Shown one piece after another: positions 26,654 through 34,896 of a stretch of DNA of 64,000 bases. Below the pieces are notes generated by a model. It did no database searches and was not told the DNA's origin. It saw only the letters and a program-made list of their open reading frames with translations. The position numbers were made by a program, and so were the translations under genes. Source of the DNA: Lentisphaerae bacterium GWF2_45_14. Its GTDB lineage: Bacteria > Verrucomicrobiota > Lentisphaeria > Victivallales > GWF2-45-14. How positions within the stretch are numbered: position 1 is the stretch's first letter; each line of letters opens with the position of its first letter. The stretch spans positions 17,894 to 81,893 of the forward strand of contig MHBG01000064.1 in assembly GCA_001804785.1 (NCBI GenBank), read 5' to 3'.

Positions 26654-27091
26654 TCAGGGGCGAATGCCCTTGTCTTTTGAGTTGAAGACGATAGTGACGC
26701 CGGGGCCGTTTTTTTCGGATGCCGCCGCTGAAAGGGCCTCTATGGCTTTTTCGAGGTCTTTGAGGGCGTTGAGCCGGTCGCTTTCCTTCTCGGCTTTTTC
26801 GACGATTTCCTTGCGGCGCTGGGCAATCCAGAGGCTGTCCATCTCGTTTTCGATGAACTTTATTTTTCTGAGATAGAGGATTCTCTCGTAAATCTCTTTT
26901 ATCTGAAGGATTTTGCGCGGTCTGCCCGGCGCGGCTTTTTTTGTTGCGGGGTCTTTATCGAGGCCCGCCGATTTGAAAGCTTTCTCGGCATCGCCCCAGC
27001 ATTCGCCGGCATAGAGCTGGCAGAATTCCTCCCACTTCTCGTGAGCAAGCGGTTTTTCGGGACTATATGTATTGTTTTCAGTTTTCTCCAT
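26654..27091 (-). CDS. Phage terminase small subunit-like DNA-binding protein
   Basis: The 145-residue protein lies directly upstream of the terminase large subunit and has the look of a small subunit. An N-terminal helical region (HEKWEEFCQLYAGECWGDAEKAFKSAG) resembles the terminase_2 helix-turn-helix, followed by a basic linker (KKAAPGRPRKILQ) and a long charged coiled-coil-like middle (IYERILYLRKIKFIENEMDS onward). Small subunits recognise the packaging site. Start: two consecutive ATGs (27094 and 27091) follow GGAG; the second has the better six-base spacing. The assignment leans on position as much as on sequence. Confidence 0.75.
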   Translation of the reverse strand: MEKTENNTYSPEKPLAHEKWEEFCQLYAGECWGDAEKAFKSAGLDKDPATKKAAPGRPRKILQIKEIYERILYLRKIKFIENEMDSLWIAQRRKEIVEKAEKESDRLNALKDLEKAIEALSAAASEKNGPGVTIVFNSKDKGIRP

Positions 27092-27181
27092 CATTTTCTC
27101 CGTTAGTTTCTTTAAATTTCTCTTCCCAATCTTTAAAGAAAGCGTCAAAAAAGAAATACGGTATATGCGAATTCGATGATG

Positions 27182-27218
27182 ACCCTGAATTTCAACAGTG
27201 GTCAGAGTTTTTCAGGGT
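27182..27218. other. Inverted repeat in the terminase-gltB intergenic region
   Basis: ACCCTGAA (27182-27189) and TTCAGGGT (27211-27218) form a perfect eight-base stem with a 21-base loop. It lies in the 365-base gap (27092-27456) between the divergent terminase small subunit and gltB. Neither side has a U-run, so it is more likely an operator, a leader structure, or part of a decayed gene. I found no convincing -35/-10 pair for gltB in this gap; GAGGA precedes the gltB ATG by ten bases. Confidence 0.35.
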
Positions 27219-27456
27219 TGCCTCAATATAGGGAAAACGCGCGGGATTTCGCAACAACCAACGATTCATGGATACAACGTCTTTCGAATATCTTAAATAT
27301 ATTGTCATGGTAGCAGCTGGCTGGTAACGACAAGTGTGGTGATTAAAGGTTCAGCCTTGAAATAATGTTTTTTACCGAAATCTTTGTAAAAGAATTTTTA
27401 AAAAGCTGTCCGAAAGATGTACCTTAACGGTCTTTAAATTTGAGGAACTTTGTAAA

Positions 27457-30400
27457 ATGACTGAATTTAAGCGTTTTCATCCAGGCAAAATCGGATTGTA
27501 TGACTTCAAGAATGAGCACGACGCGTGCGGTGTAGGCTTTGTGGTTAATATAGACGGGACAAAAACACATAAAATTATCGAGCAGGGCATTGAGGTCCTT
27601 GTGAACCTCCAGCACCGCGGGGCCTTGGGCAGTGACAACAGCACCGGCGACGGAGCGGGGATGCTTTTCCAGATGCCCGATGAGTTTTTTAAGAAGACCG
27701 CAGAAGAACTTGGCTTTAAACTGCCGGAAGCGGGAGATTACGCAGTAGGCATGATATTTATGCCGGACGAGCCGAAGCTTATAGAAATATGCAGAAGTAA
27801 GGTTGACGCAGCCATAATAGAAGAAGGACTTTCCGTACTCGCATGGCGAAACGTCCCTACAGACAAGAGCGGACTCGGAAAGCTCGCGTCCGACAGTTGT
27901 CCGTCCGTAAAGCAGGTTTTCATCGGCAAGGGAAAGAAACAGCTTGGCGAAGAAGAGTTTGAAAGAAAGCTTTATACAGCACGCCGGATGGCGGAAAAGG
28001 AAATGTTGAACTTCAATGAAATAGGCGAGGCTTTTTATGTGTGCAGCATGTCGTCCAGGACGATTGTCTACAAGGGACTTTTGCTCGCGCCGCAGATACC
28101 GGAATTCTACTCCGACCTGAGAAGCCCGGAAATGAAAAGCGCACTTGCGGTAGTGCACCAGCGTTACAGTACGAACACCTTTCCCACCTGGCGGCTTGCG
28201 CATCCCTTCCGCTACATTGCACATAATGGTGAGATAAACACCCTTCAAGGGAATGTAAATTCGATGCGAGCCCGCGAAAAGGCTTTCAAATCCGAGTTTT
28301 TCCCGGGGAACGAAATGGAAAAGATACTGCCTATAATACAGCCTGACCTCAGTGATTCGGCGTGTTTTGACAACGCCTTTGAATTTTTTGTCGCCAACGA
28401 CCGGAGCATGCCACATACGGCGATGATGATGGTTCCCGAAGCCTGGGGCGAAAAATATCGTATCGGCAGCGACCTGAAGGGATTTTTCGAATATCATGCC
28501 GGACTCATGGAGCCTTGGGACGGCCCGGCGGCAATAGTATTTTCCGACGGAAGAAGGGTAGGGGCCTGTCTTGATAGAAATGGATTGCGCCCAGCCAGAT
28601 ATACCATTACTAAAGACAACTTCATGGTACTTGCGTCCGAAACGGGCGTACTTGATATAGACCCTGCGAATGTGGCGCGCAAAGGCCGTCTGGGAGCGGG
28701 CCAAATACTTTATGTTGACATTGATAAAAAGCGCGTTCTTTTCAACCGCGAAATCAAAATGCGCGTGGCCCGCTCTTATCCGTATCGCCGCTGGGTCGAG
28801 GAAAATAAAATACCGATGAGCGGACTCATTGAATATGCCGTCAATCACCCGTCGCAGGAGACTCTTCTCAGGTGGCAAAGGCTTTTTGGTTATACCCGCG
28901 AGGAAATAAATATGCTCCTCACACCGATGTTTACCGAGGGAAAAGAGGGAACAGGCTCTATGGGCAATGATGCGGCGTTGGCCGTGCTTTCAAGCAAGCC
29001 GCAGCTGCTCTTCGCATATTTTAAACAGCTTTTCGCACAGGTAACGAATCCGCCGATAGACCCCATCCGTGAAGAACTCGTGATGAGCCTTACTGTTTTC
29101 ATTGGCAACAAGACGAATATTCTCGAGTGCAATCCGGGACACGCACAGCTGGTTAAGCTTAAATCACCCGTGCTGACCGAAGGTGACATTCAACGCTTGA
29201 GGAATACTAAACTCCATAATTTTCAAGCGGTTACAATTTCTATAGCGTTTCCGGCAAAAGGAGATGGGAAAGCCCTTGAAAAAGCCATTGAAGACGTCTG
29301 CTTAAAAGCTGAAAAGGCGGTGAATGAGGGAAAAAGCGTTATCATTCTCAGCGATAAAAATCTTCAGGAAGGACAAGTTCCGATACCGTCGCTTCTTGCG
29401 ACTGCTGCCGTAAACCATCACCTTGTCCGCTGCGGGGGGCGCACGAGTTCAGGACTTGTTATCGAAACGGGCGAGGCGCGCGAAGTTATGCACATCGCCC
29501 TTCTTTTGGGATATGGAGCTACCGCGATATGTCCATACCTCGCTCTGTCGTCATGTGTAGACCTTCTTGAGAAAGACAACTACGGTGAGGATATCGATGA
29601 GATAAAGGCGCTTGAAAATTATGTTTCAGCCGCAAAAAAAGGCATTCTCAAAATAATGTCCAAGATGGGCATCTCAACCTTGAGAAGCTATCGCGGAGCG
29701 CAGATATTCGAGGCCGTCGGGCTTAACTCGTCGCTCGTTGATAAATATTTCTGCGGCACAGCTTCCAGAATCGAGGGCATAGCCCTTGATGAGGTAGCCA
29801 GGGAGGCCAATATGCGCTACGAAAAGGCATATAATCCCGCGCAGGGGACTCCCGATTTTCTCGAAGCCGGAGGTCAGTATCATTTCAGGCTAAATGAAGA
29901 AAAGCACCTTTGGACACCGGAAACTATTTCCAAGCTCCAGCAGGCGACAAGGACAAATAATATGACCCTCTACAAGGAGTATGCGTCATATATAAATAAT
30001 CAGACGGAACACCTCTGCACTCTGAGGGGGCTCTTCAAGTTTAAAAAGGCAGTTCCCGTGCCGCTTGATGAGGTTGAAAGTGTCGAATCCATAATAAAAC
30101 GATTTGTTACTGGCGCAATGTCCTTCGGTTCCATCAGCAAGGAAACCCATGAGACGGTAGCGGCAGCCATGAACCGCATCGGCGGCATGAGCAACAGCGG
30201 CGAAGGCGGCGAAGACCCCGCAAGATACAAGAGGCTTCCGAATGGCGACAGTCTCTGCAGCGCGATAAAGCAGGTCGCCAGTGCGCGTTTCGGCGTCACC
30301 ATTGAGTATTTGGCAAATGCCAGAGAGCTCCAGATAAAAATTGCTCAGGGAGCAAAACCCGGCGAGGGCGGTCAGTTGCCTGGGCACAAGGTTAATAAGG

Positions 30401-31992
30401 AAATAGCGAAAGTCAGGCACGCGACTCCCGGAGTAACGCTTATTTCGCCTCCTCCTCATCACGATATTTATTCTATTGAGGATCTGGCGCAGCTCATCTA
30501 CGACCTCAAATGCGCAAACCCCGAAGCCAGGATTTCCGTTAAGCTCGTTTCCGAAGTCGGCGTTGGTACAGTTGCCGCAGGCGTTGCCAAAGGACATGCC
30601 GACCTTGTTCTTATAAGCGGGCATGACGGCGGAACAGGCGCATCCCCGCTTACGTCCATTAAGCATGCCGGACTTCCGTGGGAACTCGGCCTTGCCGAAA
30701 CACAGCAGACTCTAGTACTCAACCACTTGCGTGACAGGATAAGAGTGCAGGCCGATGGTCAGATGAAAACAGGACGCGATATTACGATTGCGGCTCTTCT
30801 CGGTGCGGAGGAGTTTGGTTTCGGCACCGCGATACTTGTCGTCTGCGGCTGTGTGATGATGAGAAAATGCCACTCGAACACCTGTCCCGTCGGTGTTGCC
30901 ACTCAAGACCCTGAACTGCGCAAACTTTTTTCAGGGAAACCCGAATATATAGTTAATTTTCTGAAGATGATAGCTTCCGAAGTCCGCGAATATATGGCGG
31001 AACTCGGATTCAGGAATTTCGACGACATGATTGGCAGAAGCGACCTTCTCGAGATGAATCGAGCAATAGATTTCTGGAAGGCGAAAAATCTCGATTTCTC
31101 AAAAATATTTGAGCGCCCCTCGGATCCGTCACTGCCGGTGCGCTGCCTTAGGAAGCAGGACCACGGAATTGACAAGGCATTTGATCAGAAGCTGATAGAA
31201 CTGACAAAAGAGGCCGTGGAAGAGAAAAAGAAGATTTCTTTCGATCTTTCCATCCGTAATGTCGATCGCACGGCGGGCACCATGCTGTCAGGTTTGATAG
31301 CCAAAAAATACGGCCTTGCCGGGCTTCCTGAAAATACCATTAAAGGGAATTTTACAGGCTGCGCCGGACAGAGCTTCGGAGCATTTCTTATACACGGAAT
31401 AACATTTACCCTTACGGGCGAGTCCAACGACTACTTGGGGAAAGGGCTTTCTGGCGGAAGGATTATCGTAAAACCGCCGAAAAATATAGAAAATCCTGAA
31501 AAAAACGTCATTGCCGGAAACGTCCTTCTTTACGGCGCCACCGGAGGCGAAGTTTATATAAACGGACGAGCGGGTGAACGTTTTGCGATACGTAACAGCG
31601 GCGCCGTCGCTGTAGTCGAGGGTGTCGGAGATCATGGCTGCGAATATATGACGGGCGGACGCGTAGTGGTTATCGGACCGACCGGCGTCAACTTCGCCGC
31701 GGGGATGAGCGGTGGGATAGCCTATGTCTACGATCAGGACTTCAATGAAAAATGCAATCTTGACATGGTCGACCTTGACCCGGTCCTTTTTGATGAGGAC
31801 AGGAACGAACTCCGCGCCATGATAGAAAAGCATCTCGAATACACTGGAAGTCCGATGGCGAAGATAATCCTTGATGACTGGGAAAATGAGGCCCCGAAAT
31901 TTGTAAAGGTATTCCCGGTAGAATACAAGAAAGTGCTCGGCAAGATGATTAAGGAGGACGAGGAAGTTAAACGCGAAGTAATGCTTTACTAG
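27457..31992 (+). CDS. gltB: Glutamate synthase (NADPH) large subunit
   Basis: GltB makes glutamate from 2-oxoglutarate and glutamine-derived ammonia. The 1511 residues carry all the usual parts: a short propeptide ending at Cys24 (DACGVGFV), the N-terminal nucleophile of the class II glutaminase domain; FMN-binding synthase domain signatures such as GEGGQLPGHKVN and SGHDGGTGASPLTS; the iron-sulfur cluster cysteines in CHSNTCPVGVATQDPELR; and the C-terminal beta-helix domain (GATGGEVYINGRAGERFAIR). Length and order match bacterial alpha subunits. gltD follows 30 bases downstream. The ATG is set by the family N-terminus. Confidence 0.98.
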   Translation: MTEFKRFHPGKIGLYDFKNEHDACGVGFVVNIDGTKTHKIIEQGIEVLVNLQHRGALGSDNSTGDGAGMLFQMPDEFFKKTAEELGFKLPEAGDYAVGMIFMPDEPKLIEICRSKVDAAIIEEGLSVLAWRNVPTDKSGLGKLASDSCPSVKQVFIGKGKKQLGEEEFERKLYTARRMAEKEMLNFNEIGEAFYVCSMSSRTIVYKGLLLAPQIPEFYSDLRSPEMKSALAVVHQRYSTNTFPTWRLAHPFRYIAHNGEINTLQGNVNSMRAREKAFKSEFFPGNEMEKILPIIQPDLSDSACFDNAFEFFVANDRSMPHTAMMMVPEAWGEKYRIGSDLKGFFEYHAGLMEPWDGPAAIVFSDGRRVGACLDRNGLRPARYTITKDNFMVLASETGVLDIDPANVARKGRLGAGQILYVDIDKKRVLFNREIKMRVARSYPYRRWVEENKIPMSGLIEYAVNHPSQETLLRWQRLFGYTREEINMLLTPMFTEGKEGTGSMGNDAALAVLSSKPQLLFAYFKQLFAQVTNPPIDPIREELVMSLTVFIGNKTNILECNPGHAQLVKLKSPVLTEGDIQRLRNTKLHNFQAVTISIAFPAKGDGKALEKAIEDVCLKAEKAVNEGKSVIILSDKNLQEGQVPIPSLLATAAVNHHLVRCGGRTSSGLVIETGEAREVMHIALLLGYGATAICPYLALSSCVDLLEKDNYGEDIDEIKALENYVSAAKKGILKIMSKMGISTLRSYRGAQIFEAVGLNSSLVDKYFCGTASRIEGIALDEVAREANMRYEKAYNPAQGTPDFLEAGGQYHFRLNEEKHLWTPETISKLQQATRTNNMTLYKEYASYINNQTEHLCTLRGLFKFKKAVPVPLDEVESVESIIKRFVTGAMSFGSISKETHETVAAAMNRIGGMSNSGEGGEDPARYKRLPNGDSLCSAIKQVASARFGVTIEYLANARELQIKIAQGAKPGEGGQLPGHKVNKEIAKVRHATPGVTLISPPPHHDIYSIEDLAQLIYDLKCANPEARISVKLVSEVGVGTVAAGVAKGHADLVLISGHDGGTGASPLTSIKHAGLPWELGLAETQQTLVLNHLRDRIRVQADGQMKTGRDITIAALLGAEEFGFGTAILVVCGCVMMRKCHSNTCPVGVATQDPELRKLFSGKPEYIVNFLKMIASEVREYMAELGFRNFDDMIGRSDLLEMNRAIDFWKAKNLDFSKIFERPSDPSLPVRCLRKQDHGIDKAFDQKLIELTKEAVEEKKKISFDLSIRNVDRTAGTMLSGLIAKKYGLAGLPENTIKGNFTGCAGQSFGAFLIHGITFTLTGESNDYLGKGLSGGRIIVKPPKNIENPEKNVIAGNVLLYGATGGEVYINGRAGERFAIRNSGAVAVVEGVGDHGCEYMTGGRVVVIGPTGVNFAAGMSGGIAYVYDQDFNEKCNLDMVDLDPVLFDEDRNELRAMIEKHLEYTGSPMAKIILDDWENEAPKFVKVFPVEYKKVLGKMIKEDEEVKREVMLY

Positions 31993-32022
31993 TTATAATA
32001 TAAAATTCAGATATGACAGGAA

Positions 32023-33450
32023 ATGAAAATGGGAAATCCTAGAGGTTTTATTGATGTGGAACGCAAAGATGCCGGGTACAGGCCGGTATATCAACGCATA
32101 CGCGATTACAAGGAAGTAGAAAAACGCCTGAGTCCGGAGGAAATAAAACTCCAGTCCTCACGATGCATGGATTGCGGAATCCCTTTCTGTCACGGCTGCG
32201 GCTGTCCGCTCGGAAATATAGTACCTGAGTTCAACGATCTCGTTTACAGCGGTAGATGGAAAGAGGCTCTCCAGATAATTTATTCATCGAATAACTTTCC
32301 CGAATTTACGGGAAGGATTTGCCCGGCGCTCTGTGAGGCCGCCTGTACCTCAGGATTGAATGGAGATCCTGTTTCAATAAGACAGATAGAGCTTGCCGTA
32401 ATAGAAAAAGGTTATGAAGACGGAATAATAAAACCCGAACCGCCTGAAAAACGCACAGGTAAAAAAGTCGCCGTCGTGGGCTCCGGCCCGGCAGGGCTTG
32501 CCACAGCGGACGACCTGAACAAGATGGGTCACAGCGTTACAGTGTTTGAACGGGAACGGAATCCGGGCGGCCTACTGCGTTACGGCATACCCGATTTTAA
32601 ACTTGATAAAAGAGTCATCGACCGCCGCGTAGAGATAATGAAACGCGAAGGCATCATCTTCGAGACTCACGTTAATATCGGCTCCGATATTTCGGCGAGG
32701 TTCCTCATGGACCGCTTTGACGCCGTTTGCATAACCTGCGGCGCAAAAATACCGAGAGATCTTCCTGTTCCAGGCAGGGAATTGAAGAACGTTCATTTTG
32801 CGATGGACTTTCTATGGCAGCAAAACTGTCGCGTGTCCGGCGAAAAGTTTGAAGAGAAAGACATCCTGGCCTCCGGATTGAAGGTCCTTGTAATCGGCGG
32901 CGGTGATACCGGCTCCGACTGCGTGGGCACCTCCATACGTCAGGAAGCCGCTTCCGTGACGCAGATAGAGATTATGCCAGAGCCTCCCGAATCGCGCGAT
33001 TCTTCGACCCCGTGGCCGATGTGGCCTTACCAGAAGCGCAGCTCCAGCAGTCACAAAGAAGGCTGTACGAGAATGTGGGACATCCTCACCAAGAGTTTTG
33101 AGGGCGACAGTGCGGGCAATGTGAGAAGGGTCAATGTTGTCAAAGTCGAATGGGAAATTGTCGACGGCAGACCTGTTAAATTCAAGGAAGTGCCCGGCAG
33201 CGAATTTGTGATAGAGGCCGACCTGGTGCTTCTCGCGATGGGCTTTACAGGGGCCGAGAAAAAAGGAGCCCTCGAACAGTTCGGAATAGAATTGGATAAA
33301 CGCGGAAACGTCAAGGCTGATTCCGAATCCGGTCTTGCTGTGGGGAAAGTCTTTGCCGCCGGTGATGCTGCGAGCGGCGCCTCCCTGGTAGTGCGGGCAA
33401 TCGCCGCCGGTAAAAAACTAGCCCAAAGCGTTAATAAGTTCCTGTCTTAA
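32023..33450 (+). CDS. gltD: Glutamate synthase (NADPH) small subunit
   Basis: GltD passes electrons from NADPH through FAD and iron-sulfur clusters to GltB. The 475 residues show the N-terminal cluster-binding domain (CMDCGIPFCHGCGCPLGN, later CPALCEAACTSG), the FAD dinucleotide fold VAVVGSGPAGLATADDL (about 149-165), GGLLRYGIPDFKL, a second dinucleotide fold VLVIGGGDTGSDCV (about 291), and a C-terminal FAD motif VFAAGDAASGASLVVRAI. AGGAAATGAAAATG gives two possible ATGs; 32023 and 32029 differ by two codons. It forms an operon with gltB and is followed by a long hairpin. Confidence 0.97.
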   Translation: MKMGNPRGFIDVERKDAGYRPVYQRIRDYKEVEKRLSPEEIKLQSSRCMDCGIPFCHGCGCPLGNIVPEFNDLVYSGRWKEALQIIYSSNNFPEFTGRICPALCEAACTSGLNGDPVSIRQIELAVIEKGYEDGIIKPEPPEKRTGKKVAVVGSGPAGLATADDLNKMGHSVTVFERERNPGGLLRYGIPDFKLDKRVIDRRVEIMKREGIIFETHVNIGSDISARFLMDRFDAVCITCGAKIPRDLPVPGRELKNVHFAMDFLWQQNCRVSGEKFEEKDILASGLKVLVIGGGDTGSDCVGTSIRQEAASVTQIEIMPEPPESRDSSTPWPMWPYQKRSSSSHKEGCTRMWDILTKSFEGDSAGNVRRVNVVKVEWEIVDGRPVKFKEVPGSEFVIEADLVLLAMGFTGAEKKGALEQFGIELDKRGNVKADSESGLAVGKVFAAGDAASGASLVVRAIAAGKKLAQSVNKFLS

Positions 33451-33467
33451 AAAAGAAATCAGGGGAA

Positions 33468-33517
33468 AATGGACTCTCTTTTATTGCTGCCGGGCAGCTT
33501 TATAAGGGACCTCCATT
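33468..33517 (+). terminator. Long hairpin terminator candidate after gltD
   Basis: Starting 18 bases after the gltD stop, AATGGA pairs with TCCATT at the base, TCTCTT with AAGGGA in the middle (one wobble), and GCTG with CAGC at the tip around a CCGGG loop. The T-rich tail CCTCTATTTTTCCC follows. The stem is imperfect but about 50 bases long, and it separates gltBD from the glycan locus. Confidence 0.5.
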
Positions 33518-33678
33518 CCTCTATTTTTCCCTTCGTCTTTATTTTTCTCAAATTTCGACACCTTTTTTTTGCACAATGAGGGAGAAAAATAGGTCATACA
33601 GGGAATAGTGGGTTGATATTATGGTGTGTAATGGTAACGTAAATGTGTTTATTTATTGAATAACGGGGGAGGAATAAA

Positions 33679-33870
33679 GTGCTCCCTTATCCTTGTTTCA
33701 ACAGGGGGTGCTCCGGGGTGCCCTTCTTGAGAAGTTACTTGTGTTGTCTGTCGGGATTTTCAGGTACTGTAAGTGACGGGGCGGAGCGCAGATTGAAGTT
33801 CGGCTGTTGCGTTTTGTTGAAATCCTGTAATTGTTTTGGAGGTAAAACCAAACTCTCGTTAAAGGCTTAA
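33679..33870 (+). CDS. Possible small Cys-rich protein, 63 residues (doubtful)
   Basis: A GTG at 33679 follows the purine-rich GGGGGAGGA with a five-base gap, a strong ribosome site. However, GGGAG of that site can pair with CTCCC just after the GTG, which would hide it. The frame encodes 63 residues with eight cysteines, including two CC pairs (YLCCLSG and FGCCVLL), and no recognisable domain. It occupies the 440-base gap between gltD and the first glycan gene (33451-33890), which otherwise holds the gltD hairpin, a small CTTC/GAAG hairpin near 33722 and no clear promoter. A translated leader peptide or a spurious frame are both possible. Confidence 0.2.
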   Translation: MLPYPCFNRGCSGVPFLRSYLCCLSGFSGTVSDGAERRLKFGCCVLLKSCNCFGGKTKLSLKA

Positions 33871-33890
33871 ATTAACCAAGATGGAGCGTT

Positions 33891-34889
33891 ATGCGGAAGG
33901 AATTCATTAATTATTTCAGGAATCCGAAGACCGGCAATACCTTTGTTCTGAAAAACGAAGTGATTGAAGGCGATAGGATCAAGGCAGGTATTCTTTTTGA
34001 TGAAAAATCAGGCAGAGAATGTCCCGTTGTAAACTATATTCCGCGATTTGTGGAGCCACATAATTACGCAGACAGTTTTGGCCTTGAATGGAATACTCAT
34101 TTCGATACGCAGTATGATTATAAATCCAAACACTCAATCTCACAAGAACGCTTTGAAAAAGAGACAAAATGGGGATCTGACCTGACAGGGCAGTTGATTC
34201 TCGAAGCCGGTTGCGGTTCTGGGCGTTTCACCGCTTATGCGGCGGATACCGGAGCCACTGTTCTGTCATTTGATTACTCAAATGCGGTCGAGGCCAATTA
34301 TAAATCAAACGGACAACGGGAAAATATTTGTATCTCGCAGGCGAACATATTTGACATGCCGTTCGAAGAAAATTCGTTTGATAAAATATACTGTATCGGC
34401 GTTATTCAGCATACGCCTGATCCTGAAAAAGCATTGAAGACCCTGGTCAGATATCTAAAGCCGGGCGGCAGTATTGTCACAGACATTTATCTCAAGAGCT
34501 TCATAACCTGCGTAGTCAGCCCCAAATACATAGTGAGAGCCGTTACCAGGCATATGAACCCTGCAAAACTGTATAAGCTCTGCGTGAAATATGTTAATCT
34601 CATGTGGCCGCTGGCCAGATTGATAAGCAGGATTCCCGCTATAGGCAAATCCCTGAACTGGCTCATGCTTGTGGCTGATTATTCCAGACTGCTTCCGGAT
34701 GCCGATGACGCCACTCTCAAGGAATGGGCCTATCTTGATACATTCGATATGCTTTCTCCCAAATACGATATTCCGGCAACATTGAAGACGTACAAGCGCT
34801 GGCATGAAGAGGCCGGACTTGTCGATATCGATGTCCATTACGGATATAACGGGATTGAAGGCCGGGCTAAGAAACGGGTAACTGAATAG
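33891..34889 (+). CDS. SAM-dependent methyltransferase, first gene of the glycan locus
   Basis: This 332-residue class I methyltransferase has an N-terminal part of about 55 residues resembling the Trm112-like entry region of sugar-modifying methyltransferases (FRNPKTGNTFVL then CPVVNYIPRFV). The SAM site is LILEAGCGSGRFTAYAAD (about 102-119), followed by DMPFEENSFDKIYCIGVIQHTPDPEKAL and LKPGGSIVTDIYLKS. The substrate is unknown; in this setting a sugar, lipid-linked intermediate or sugar carboxyl group is likely. TGGAG lies five bases before the ATG. It is followed after seven bases by the first asparagine-synthase-like gene and opens a run of sixteen co-directional genes. Confidence 0.85.
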   Translation: MRKEFINYFRNPKTGNTFVLKNEVIEGDRIKAGILFDEKSGRECPVVNYIPRFVEPHNYADSFGLEWNTHFDTQYDYKSKHSISQERFEKETKWGSDLTGQLILEAGCGSGRFTAYAADTGATVLSFDYSNAVEANYKSNGQRENICISQANIFDMPFEENSFDKIYCIGVIQHTPDPEKALKTLVRYLKPGGSIVTDIYLKSFITCVVSPKYIVRAVTRHMNPAKLYKLCVKYVNLMWPLARLISRIPAIGKSLNWLMLVADYSRLLPDADDATLKEWAYLDTFDMLSPKYDIPATLKTYKRWHEEAGLVDIDVHYGYNGIEGRAKKRVTE

Positions 34890-34896
34890 AGCCGAT

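Noticed and set aside
27100-27232. Plus-strand coding-like stretch ending KKYGICEFDDDPEFQQWSEF and a TAG, possible gene remnant
   Set aside because: No start codon in frame outside the opposing terminase gene and no recognised family; too short to separate from chance.
24121-27456. Complete prophage
   Set aside because: Only the two terminase genes are phage-like; no integrase, portal, capsid, tail, lysis or attachment repeats are visible.
27424-28878. Long open frame (about 484 codons) on the minus strand opposite gltB
   Set aside because: It lies wholly antisense to a gene with perfect GltB homology, its product has no recognisable motif, and its amino-acid make-up (many Arg, His, Phe, Tyr) is that of a shadow frame.
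33491-33890. Known riboswitch or JUMPstart/ops element before the glycan locus
   Set aside because: No conserved core of a riboswitch class I know and no GGCGGTAGC-type ops sequence is found.
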